Assembly: GCA_026874595.1 (NCBI GenBank)
Contig: CM049314.1
Span: 56,654,300-56,718,299, forward strand
Direction of reading: 5' to 3'
Origin: Sipunculus nudus
Taxonomy: Eukaryota > Annelida > Sipuncula > Golfingiida > Sipunculidae
Length of the DNA stretch: 64,000 nucleotides
Under the pieces are notes generated by a model. The model was not told the origin of the DNA. It worked only from the letters and a program-made list of their open reading frames with translations, and did no database searches. Below are positions 50,392-60,169 of the stretch, in pieces. A program made the translations under genes and the position numbers. Positions within the stretch are counted from its first letter, which is position 1. Every line of letters begins with the position of its first letter.

Positions 50392-50550
50392 TCAATTAAG
50401 GCTGAACCTTACAGGTCCATGTCACATCACAGCATGGTCCACGGTCACAGCAAACAATTGACAACCCTTTTGACAACCCTAGAGGGTTGTTTTAGGTACA
50501 CCTATTTGACCGTCCTAAAATTGTTGATTTGACAACTCTGTTTTTTTCAG

Positions 50551-50912
50551 AGTTCACACCACGCGAGTATGGTCCAAGGTCACGCCTCCTAACATTGTTA
50601 GGCACCAGTTCCCGGCAGCTGGTACCTAATCCTAATACATATTATGAAACGAAACTATACCTAGAATATTGCGCTTACCATCTAGCCGCAATTTTTAATA
50701 GCGTTCAAGATGTCAAAGGGCACGTCGCCATCATGGAAGGACTGACCAAGCAAAAACGGACGGAGATAACAGAAGCCTTGAAAAAAAAGCTTTTGTGTCA
50801 GCACAAGCTAGAAAACCTAAAATGTTCACGGGACAGACTGGTACAGTTAATAAAAGACATATTCTGTGACAGTCAGCCGATCAACCGTGTTTTATATACA
50901 GAAACACGGTGA
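50551..50912 (+). CDS. Unrecognised terminal coding exon, partial
   Basis: The sequence CTGTTTTTTTCAG ends at 50550, an excellent splice acceptor. It is followed by an open frame of about 120 codons to a TGA (50910-50912) and an AATAAA at 51090-51095, about 180 bases later. The exon starts in phase 1 (it needs one upstream base). The peptide has a proline-containing start (EFTPREYGPRSRLLTLLG), a YLEYCAYHLAAIFNSV helix, and a lysine/leucine-rich helical segment (EALKKKLLCQHKLENLK) that could form a coiled coil. Codon use looks less AT-biased than the surroundings. No family is recognised. The 31-codon exon at 49643-49735 ends in phase 0 and so does not join directly. An internal ATG (50733) could also start a short protein. 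Confidence 0.5.
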
Positions 50913-51350
50913 CAAGTGGATGGCCTTTCAAGCGAATACCACGAATGAACAAAAATCGACCCCAAAAGTGCATACAAAACATGTCGAGCTCGGAGACGCT
51001 CTCTTCATGTGGTACTCAAGCTCTGTTTGACCACAACGTCGCAATCAGTGACGAAACTCTACTGCGGACTGCTTAGAAAATTCCGTGAGAATAAAAACAA
51101 CATAACTAAATACCAAACAGATTTGCTTGCATTCTTTAAAAGTAAATCATGAATACACAATACACACAAGTTCTCCAACAAACATCCAAGTCACCTTGTA
51201 TCTTGATCTTCCGTCACCTTTTGTGATTTGTCAATCCGACAATCTTAATACCCGATAAATATATATATATATAAAACACTGAAGAAATCAACACTGTTAA
51301 TTCACTACAGACGGTTTCACGGAAAGCCACCCGATCATGAGTGAATGTTG

Positions 51351-51352
<2 letters not shown>

Positions 51353-51414
<62 letters not shown>
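51353..51414. repeat. (AT)n microsatellite
   Basis: About 24 AT units, then an interrupted TA tail, adjoining the 3' side of SINE-like copy 2. Confidence 0.9.
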
Positions 51415-51415
<1 letters not shown>

Positions 51416-51421
51416 GCATAG

Positions 51422-51618
51422 CATAGCTCGTGCTTGTTAACAAATAGGAATTCACGACTTTCCCTTTTGCCCAGGTGAATCATGTTGCACGTTATAAAAT
51501 TATACATTATGTAAACAGGTGTTACCTACTAAACATAATCTTGAAAAGGAGCAAAAAACATTTTCTTCTCCCACTGCGTCTTACAGCTTCAGGAACCATC
51601 ACACGCCCAGTACAAGGA
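51422..51618 (-). mobile_element. SINE-like dispersed repeat, copy 2
   Basis: Reverse-complement match to 44104-44301. Block order is conserved from CTGAAGCTGTAAGACGCAGT to AACAAGCACGAGC. Its 3' side (lower coordinates) runs into an (AT)n microsatellite, as in copy 1. Confidence 0.6.
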
Positions 51619-51831
51619 TCGCAATATGAATAAACCCCAACAAACTGCAAGAAATTGTTTTATAGTGATCTTCTGTACTATAGGACCAGCTAAATAACAT
51701 ATCAAAAGTTTACCGAAAGTGGCCAAAAACGGTAGCTTTTATCAATGTTTTTATGAACCCATGTCATACTTACACCTAGGCTATACTGAAGCCCCTCTTC
51801 GGTCACCTGTATGTCACCCTTGTTGACCTTT

Positions 51832-52264
51832 AAGGCTGCGAAAGGGATATAGTAACGCCTCCCTTTGTGCGTTAGTCCGTCTGTCCAGCTGTCCGTCTGT
51901 CCTTCTGTCCGTCCGGATTTGGCTTGTGGATCGATTTAAAGCCAAACCGTTTGACCAAAACCATTCATCTTGCATATATGGCTCACCGACCAATAGATGA
52001 AGAACCCTGTCGATTTTGAGGTCACAAGGTCAAAGGTCACGGCTACAGGGCCCCACTTCTTGAAAAAGCTTACGGACCCATTTAAGCCAACCGTTTGACA
52101 AAAATCTTTCATCTTGCAAATATGGCTCACCCACCTATGGATGAAGAACCCAACTTAGTTTGAGGTTACAGGAGCAAAGGTCAAGGCCAGAGAGCTGCCC
52201 TACTTATTTTCACACTTGGTAATACACCTATTCTAATGATGCTCCGCTTTGCGGTACCCTTGTT
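51832..52264. repeat. Dispersed CCGTC-rich repeat, copy 2
   Basis: Same block order and orientation as 27348-27772: CTGCGAAAGGGATATAGTAA, CCGTCTGTCC words, two internal units starting GCTTGTGGA (51922) and GCTTACGGA (52069), then AGAGAGCTGCCCT and GATGCTCCGCTTTGCGGT. It lacks about 14 bases (CCCCGTGCGAGGGG-like) present near the end of copy 1. Confidence 0.8.
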
Positions 52265-52984
52265 ATACAGGCTTCAGGTGGGCACAGCTACTCCAAGGTG
52301 TCGAACCCCCTCTTCTAGTAGTTGTTTTGGCCAACAACATAACAATAAACATTGATGAAATATTTTTTATTTAATGGTTTATAATAACAACTTTAAGAAA
52401 AATTAATGGAAAAGGAATTTTATAGTTGATGAGGAACAGGGAATTACCGCGCAATAACTGATGTTTTGTGGATCTTGTATGGATGGCCCCAAATGTATTT
52501 CAAATGCCACCATTTAGTCACCTTTGGGCATATTTCATTTAAATTTTAGAAATGACAAAAAAATTAAATTAACTGTTCTTTACTTTTATATATATAGGTA
52601 TTATATCAAGCAAGTTAATGATAGGCAAGGATGAAGTTCATTATATTAAATTTATCTAAATTTCCAGGTCCATTTATCCAATTTTGTTTCACTGAAATTG
52701 AATAAGTACTAATGAGATCAAATTTACATGAAAAAACTTAAAAAATTGTGTATATTGCACCATCAGGCCAAGTAACAACTTGTGTGACAATAGCACTCGA
52801 TTTCCGAATGGTAATAATATAAACGATATCAATCCCCTTCCCTATATCCCAGGATGTTAAACCAAATCTTACATAACTTAATATAAACACCATCATCTCA
52901 TAAAACAACTTATATTACCAAAAAAAAATACCTCTTCTTCCAAGTCATATTTTGTTATCATTTATAACAAGTGAGCGCCGGGAC
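52265..52984. other. Intergenic, nothing recognised
   Basis: AT-rich sequence without supported features. Confidence 0.4.
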
Positions 52985-53960
52985 CAATGGGTCCCTTGTT
53001 CATCAATTTTGTAATTTTGCTATCTATTGCTAGGTAGTTTTGGTCCAGAAATCCTTTGGAACCAACAGAAATATCATTACATAGTTATATTGCTGGCAAA
53101 CCCACGATGACGTCGAAAATGACCGCCAAGTCCATTAAATTGAAATAAATAATTTATTTTCATCACAGAGTTTAAATTTTGCTACTTACTGCTAGGTTTT
53201 TGAGGTCCAAAAGTCCATTGGAACCAATAAAAACATCATTACATATTTATATTACTGGCAAATCTAAGATGTCGTCCAAAATGGCCACCATCTCCTTAAA
53301 ATGGCCATAAATCATTCTTTTATCATCACAGAGTTGTAATTTTGGTATCTACTACCCGGTTTTTAGGGTCCAGAAATCCTTTCGAAATAATATTAAAACA
53401 TTCTGTATTTACGTTTCTGCAATTCCAAGATTGCGTCCAAATTGGCCGCCAATCCCTTAACAATTGCCATAAATCATTTATTTTTAACAACTAAGAGGCA
53501 ATTTTGGTATCTACAACTACATTTTTTGGTGTGTGTATCCATTGAAACCAAATAAGGCATCGCTGTGCAGTCATGTCACTATCAAATCGAAGATAGTTCA
53601 AATACCTAATGATTACGTCATATACAGTCATTCTGTATTTCATTGTCGTAATGTTGATTTCAACAACTATTCGTTTAAGTGATAAACATGACCCAGTGGT
53701 TAAGAGATCAAGAATAAAGCCTGAATCAGCTGGTAATCTACATCCAAGATCGTAAACATAATGGCCGCCGAAAAATCTTACACTAATTTGGTTAGAAGCA
53801 ATAACTTTTTATCATAGACGCGAGTTTGATGTTTATCTTTAGGTTTAAGGTGGTACAAATAAAGACATTAAGACAAGTAAAAGTATTATTGGGTTATCAT
53901 GTAACCTAAAATATCAAATATAACATCCAAGATGGCCACCTATGCACTGTAAAAACTTAA
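52985..53960 (+). repeat. Satellite array, period about 163 bp, plus orientation
   Basis: The anchor GGTCCAGAAATCC or GGTCCAAAAGTCC recurs near 53042, 53204 and 53367, with a weaker copy near 53532. Each unit runs ATTTTGGTATCTAC...GGTTTTTGGGTCCAGAAATC, then CATTACATATTTATATTACT, then AAGATGxCGTCCAAAATGGC. Single late fragments with CCAAGATGGCCACC reach about 53940. It is the inverted counterpart of 56580-57150. Confidence 0.8.
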
Positions 53961-54559
53961 GACAGATCTAAGAGAGTGAAATTTAGTGGAGGATAAAACA
54001 GTACGAAGTTACTCGGAGATAACAAGTAATTTTGCCAAATGATGTAAGGGACGGAACTAAACTCAAAGTTTCTGAACTCGGACTTGTACACGAGGTCATG
54101 TGTCGTTACCTAGTCTAAATGCAGCTCCAGTCCAGTAAGAAAAAGCTAGAAAACATGCTGTTAACATACACATGTATACGTAACATGCATATGTAAAGCT
54201 GTTAATGAATAATGAAATGGTTAATTATTCTACTTCTGTATGTACACTTTGGCCTTGTACACTCCTTGTGTTAATGTTTTTATTTGTTGGATCTCGCATC
54301 CCACATCACTGGCATCTTGGTAGTGTATCAAGCCCGGCGGTTTAGTCTATGTGCGTCACAAATGCTGTGGGTTAGTAGCCCTGTTTTTCACTTGCATGGA
54401 CAACTGGAGGTTTAGAACCCTCTCGATGCCATGAGTACCGCTACTTCGGGATACTTTCTCTTCAGGCTTCAAACATGCTTTATCGGCGGCTTTCTTTTAA
54501 TTGCTTGCAAATCTGGAGCAATATCAACATAGTTTAGAAAGCATTCCTTTGGCCTTAAT

Positions 54560-55740
54560 TGCTTTTCTTTTGCCTGACTCGAGTTCAAGATGAAGGATTT
54601 GCTTGGGAATTCTCCATAAAGATGACGTCCTATCCATCAAAGCTGAGCTTTTGTAATCCCTGCTTCTGTGATGCAAGATCTTCCTAGAAATAGACAAAAT
54701 GATGTGCTTCTTTCCGATTTGCTGCCTGATGTGGTGCTCTTGTTTTTAAGGCAGGGAATAACAGTGCTTTCCTTGAAATCTTGTGGCATAACCTCTTCTT
54801 CACTGATACTGCAGATAATGTTACGTCAAATTGCCTTTGCTGTAGATCATAATTCCTTGGGTTGCTTTCATAACCACCTGTAGTATAGAACAGGGGTCAA
54901 GCCTATCCATGGTAGGTTACTGATGTATCTGTCTCAGTTTGTCTACTATGATTGAGGAAAGTTTATATATGAGTTTATGAAAGTGTTGAATTTTCTCATT
55001 GATGACACTCTTCACTTTTAATGGTGGAAGCAGTTTGTAAAGAGGAGGGGGCGGCTCCTCAAAACGGTCCTTTCTAGAGGTGAAAGATATTCTGCTAGGC
55101 TATGAAGTACTTTGCTCATCCTCAACCAGATATTCTGATCGACCCTTTTGGTAACTGAATGTTGACTCCTCCTTCTTCTGGCCTGGTTTCCGTTTTATTT
55201 ACCAGCCCCTGGAGTTCCGTGGGAGGTCAGCGTGTTTTCTATGCTAGTGGCAAAGTGGTTAAGAAGATATGTTTGTTTCAAATCATCGATATTGAATGTT
55301 CAGTAGGACCTGGTTGTTTCCTGGTGGACGGTGTAATGTGCAGTGTAAGGATCTATCTGACCAGGCGGTGGAGTATCCAAAACTTGGATGCATACACGGC
55401 CCTGGTGATTCACGAATCATGTGCATCGCACCCTCGGCTGATGGCTAAGTCGATAAAATGGCACTGTTTAGATCTCAGATGCTTCCAATTTATTTTGTAT
55501 TTGTCTGATTATCTGAAAGAGGTGTTTGTGATAGTCAGGTTGCTCTCTACAGAGGTTATTAAAATATACTCTATCTAAGAAACTGTACTATAGCCATGTG
55601 GACCAGGCATGCTCCTCTAATTTCTGTAGTCGGTACCGACTCTGGCAAATTAGGTCGACCAGCAAATTCGCTTTTCTCTAGTGGGGTGGCCTTCAAGATC
55701 TCCATAGAATGATGCCTGCGAGATTTGGAGAAATGCTCTT
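54560..55740 (-). mobile_element. Decayed LINE of a second clade (endonuclease + start of RT)
   Basis: The minus strand, read downward, gives in changing frames FARVGTDYR near 55650 (the GDFNARVG endonuclease core), then KYKINWKHLRSKQCHFIDLA and ITRAVYASKFWILHRLVR at about 55560-55340 (the HLIDYVIV ... TRAM ... WTDHRLV end of APE-type endonucleases). The stretch MPQDFKESTVIPCLKNK follows near 54770-54720, the start of reverse transcriptase in which PQxFKDAxIVxLYKxK is usual. Stops and frameshifts are frequent. This order matches non-LTR elements often misannotated as craniofacial development protein 2-like. The plus-strand 139-codon frame at 55159-55578 is its antisense shadow. Confidence 0.65.
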
Positions 55741-56579
55741 GGCAAGACAGGTTGGGAGGTAGCCATGTTTCATGAACTGATCATTGATTGGAGTGTGTGG
55801 ACTGATAGGTGTTAGAAATGTAAGTTTAATGACAAATTATTCCCAAAGAATTGTCCTCACAATGTACGCATCCTAAGCCTTGAATCTTTGAAATCTTTCT
55901 GTCTATGAATTAACTAATATATTATGGTATAGTCTTGTGACAAAACTGACATAGATGTCACACACGGGAGATTAATCAGTTGGTTCTATTGCTGGCAAGC
56001 ATTGATGTATCTCTTGAAAGTCTTCAAAAGATGGTCCATAGCTAATGCTAAATAGAACAATGTAGCTGTAGGAGTTTGAAATTATACCAGTTTTCTTGGA
56101 CCTGGTAAACTGGACACGTGCAGCATTCCATAGAGCAAGGCAATGGAAAATCCAGGATGGTAATTTTGCACATGACTTTGATCAGATAAATAGTGACTTC
56201 CTACAGATAATCATGTTTAAAAAATGAAGCTCATCGTCCTAATTTAAATGCTCCATTTTAGGCCGGTTTCAATGTACTGGTAGCCATCTTATTCAAATGT
56301 TTGATATTTTAGAATACCTGAATACCCAAAGATTTATAACAGGTCTTAATTTCTCAATTTTAGAACTTAGCCTAGGGGCAGACATCAACGATAGAACAGT
56401 AACTCCGTCTAACGATGTTAGTGTAAAATATTCGGCTGACTTCTTGGTTGCTATCTTGGAAGTATAGGTTACCGGCATGTTCAAATTTATTAGCTATGAT
56501 TTAAACCTCATGCCAAATAATGAACCCTTAAAATAAGGCAATAATATAGAGTGACTTATGAATATTTTAAAAAAATGAC
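55741..56579. other. Between LINE relic and inverted satellite array
   Basis: Nothing recognised; it may be further decayed retroelement sequence. Confidence 0.35.
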
Positions 56580-57150
56580 ATAATGAACAAAAATTTTTAC
56601 GCCATCTTTGATTTGCCAGTCACTTGACTACACAGCGATAAATAAATTATAAATCATAAAATAAATCATATGTCATAAATATGTTATGATGTTTTTATTG
56701 GTTCAAATGGATTTCTGGACTCCAAAAACCTAGGAGTAGATACCACAATTACAAATCTATGATTTAAAAACATCATTTATATCCATTTTTTAAGGGCCTA
56801 GCGATTAATGTTGACGTTACTTTGATGTGTCAGTAATATAAATACGTAATGATGCTTTCGTGGGTTCCAATGGATTTCTGGACCCAAAAAAAAACAGTTG
56901 TCCAGTTGTAGATACCAAATTTACAACTCTATGATGAAAAATGAAATATTCATTGCCATTTTTTAGGACTTGGCGGCCATTTTGGACACCATCTTGGATT
57001 TGCCACTAATATAAATACGTAATGATGTTTTATTGGTTCTAATAGATAACTTGACCCCATAAACCTAGTTGATTACTACTCGATGATGAAAACTAAATGA
57101 TTTATTGCCATCTGAGCGGCTTGGCTGCCATCTTGGACGCCATTTAAAAA
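56580..57150 (-). repeat. Satellite array, period about 165 bp, minus orientation
   Basis: The complement of the 52985-53960 unit. GGATTTCTGGAC anchors lie near 56711 and 56872, with a degraded one near 57042. Shared text includes GGCGGCCATTTTGGACACCA and ATATAAATACGTAATGATG. Confidence 0.8.
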
Positions 57151-57798
57151 AAAAACTTTTATAGTGTCCAATTTTGGTAAATATTTCATATATTGTTAAG
57201 CTGATCCTAATATACCAAAAAATCACCATAAAACAATTTCTTGCAATTCGTACGGGGCTTAGCTGTATTTTCCATATTTTGACCCTACAGGTGATAGGCG
57301 AGTATATCAAGCTCCACGCCGGGACGCCATTCCACTGAAACCGCATGGGCTACAATGTGCTTGTCAGATTGGGCATCATTCTTCCTTTGAATTCCTATGT
57401 GCTTTTAATATCCCTGAGAGTTGCAGTATTGTCAGGTACAGGCGCTATATAGTGAAATCTTATCAAGAAGACCAATATATATTAAATCACAAGTTCTGAA
57501 TACTTTTTTATAAATGTACACCACATTGTGCAACGACAGCCCTGGTCTCAATATATGTATCATACATGTGTCTTGAGTATAAAGTGAATCCTAGCTAGGC
57601 GGACAATAAAACACAGTGTCATTTATGATGTTTAAATTACAGGTACATGCATTGTATTATATAAAAATCCTTTTATATATGATAATAATTTACTATTCAG
57701 TCTTTAGTTAGCCTGTACGTAATCGGCTGTATTCAGCATATTCATTATTCCACCTAGTGAAAAAGTTCCTTATCAGATACTACTCCTACTAAGAAATT
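57151..57798. other. Intergenic, nothing recognised
   Basis: No supported feature. Confidence 0.4.
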
Positions 57799-58610
57799 AC
57801 ATAGTGTGATTGTGTTTGTAGGAAGAAAAATGCACCTCTAAGATATATCCTTATGAGTACTTTCATAGTGTAATTGTGTTTTTCGGAAGAAAACGGCACC
57901 TGTAAGAGATATCTCAATAAGTACTTTCATAGTGTAATTGTGTTTGTGGAAAGAAAACAGTCAGAGATATACCAATGAGTATAACTTTCATATGGTTATT
58001 GTGTTTGTTGGAAGAAAACGGCACCTGTAAGAGATATCCTAATGAGTACTTTCATTATGTCGTCCAAATGAGTACCTTTATAGTGTGATTTAGGTTGTAG
58101 GATGTAAACGGCACCTGTAAGAGATATCCTAATGAGTACTTTCATTATGTCGTCCAAATGAGTACCTTTATAGTGTGATTTAGGTTGTAGGATGTAAGCG
58201 GCACCTGTAAGAGATATCCTAATGAGTACTTTCACAGTGTGATTGTATTTGTGGGATGAAAACGGCACCTCTAAGAGATATCCTAATGAGTACTTTCACA
58301 GTGTGATTGTATTTGTGGGATGAAAACGGCACCTGTAAGAGATATCCTTACGAGTACTTTCATAGTTTGTTTGATTGTGTTTGTAGAAGAGAACGGCACC
58401 TGAGGAGACATTCCAATGAGTACCTTCATAGTATGATTGTGTTTGTAAGAAGAAAAGAGTACCTGTAAGAGTTATCCTAATGAGTACTTTCTCAGTGCAA
58501 TTTTATTTGTAAGAAGAAAACGGCATATGTAGGTGACATTCCAATGAGTACATTTGTAGTGTGTTTGTGTTTGTGGGAAGAAAACGGCACCTGTATGAGA
58601 CATTCGAATA
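57799..58610 (+). repeat. Tandem array, base period about 64 bp, about 12 units, with a 90-bp variant
   Basis: GGCACCTGTAAGAGATATCC with AATGAGTACTTTCATAGTGT and GATTGTGTTTGTGGGA forms the unit. The GCACCT anchor falls at 58021, 58111, 58201, 58265 and 58329, so the spacing goes 90, 90, 64, 64. Two neighbouring units carry a 26-base insertion (TATGTCGTCC and duplicated AATGAGTACCTTT text) and are nearly identical to each other. Outer copies are more diverged. A repetitive minus-strand frame at 57996-58268 is an artefact of the array. Confidence 0.92.
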
Positions 58611-59368
58611 AATATACATATTTCCTTGTTTCTTCAAATCTCCAGGGCATTTGTACAAAGACTTTAGTCCAGTTAAAAATTATTGTGATGTTCGTAAATG
58701 ATCGGAATGAGTTGTGCAGCTTTAGCTAATAGCTAATGGAACTCTCTGCGAGATAACACAACTTCTTGCATCTTTAAAATACTCTCTACAATGCTGTAGG
58801 TCATGAATACTGTGAAGATAGAACCACGGGAATCAAGTAGACCATATCATTATTTGTTAAGCCCCTCCTCAATTTGACTAACATGAAGAACAGTTTTTTA
58901 ACGGATTATACTTTTCATAATGTGGATCTTTGGTGTTAAAGTTTATTTCTGCCCTAGTATTGCAATTATACTGTCCAGTATAAGTTATTCCAGCTAACAT
59001 ATAACACTTACCGTAGGATAAAATTTAAAAGCTCCAGTATCTGAATAACTTATGCTTGATCAGCATGATTCTTTTCATGCATATTGATCATTGAATTTTT
59101 CATCAGTTCCTGCACACTGTTGGTGCCACCTAGATTTTCCCAATATTTACGAATTTATTTTTCTATTTTTGAGACATTCAAAGTAGCAGTTGACTGTTAA
59201 CCAGGCACAAATCGTAACCACTACATCTAGGATCGTCTAACTTGAAATCCTTTGAAGTCCATGAAAAGTCTCCTTGGAAAAAACTGAAATTAGGTCTCTG
59301 TTTCCCATATCCTCCAAGCTAAGGGGCTCAGAAGTACTCCCAATAATAATTAAAGATTTGATTCAACA

Positions 59369-59416
<48 letters not shown>

Positions 59417-60169
59417 CCATCGAAATATTTCTAATTTACAACCCTAAAATGAGATGACAGTTAATGAACGGCTATGTTACGTTGGTATATGTGCCTCAGA
59501 CATACCGACATGAAGATGCACAGACACGAATTTCACGGTTTTGCCGTGGTTTTCATCAACAACACCAGGCACTCTAGACTACTGTACTTTTTCCCGGGTC
59601 CATTTATATGGCCGTATGCGAGGGAAGGGGGAGCAGGGAACCAGCTTAGTGATCATTTTAATGCACCAAAAAGTGGTCCCGGTTGCCTTTTGCGTGCCAT
59701 CACGCTTTGACATACTCGAATCGTATGATAACTTCTTCCTAAACAAGTGTGCATTCACTCCATTCCATCATTACATGTTACAGTATGCCTTAAAGTAAGA
59801 ATTAAATACGCACATAAGGAAAAATGCATTTTAGATTTCATATGGTATCAGATTGATAACGTGGTAAAAGTGACAGGTATGAAATGTTAGTCAGGTAATA
59901 TAAGCATGCTGGAACAAAACAGGTTGTGTGCGAATGTTAATTCATTTTATAAATTTGAGGTCTGCTTTCATAAAAAAAACTGTTGATTAATTAGTGTAAT
60001 CAATGCCATGTGTTAACATTATATTTACGTGTAAATAGATTTTAAATTCAGCACGTGACCTCATTACTGATCAAGTCACTATTGATTGATAATGTGCAAT
60101 GTCACATCGATGTGACATTGCATGTGGTCATTTACCATTTAACTACATTCTTATATACATCGTAGGCAT
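58611..60169. other. Upstream of the multi-exon AMP-binding gene
   Basis: An (AT)n run lies at 59373-59413. Two overlapping frames at 59474-59798 have no domain. Untranslated exons of the downstream gene could be here but cannot be recognised. Confidence 0.35.
59373..59413. repeat. (AT)n microsatellite
   Basis: About 20 AT units. Confidence 0.9.

Noticed and set aside
55159..55578. 139-codon plus-strand open frame
   Set aside because: It is the antisense of a decayed LINE endonuclease on the minus strand.
57996..58268. Repetitive minus-strand protein with VLIRISLTGA units
   Set aside because: Product of the 64/90-bp tandem array, not a repeat protein gene.
57799..58610. CRISPR-like array
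   Set aside because: Units are contiguous tandem repeats without unique spacers, and the genome is eukaryotic.
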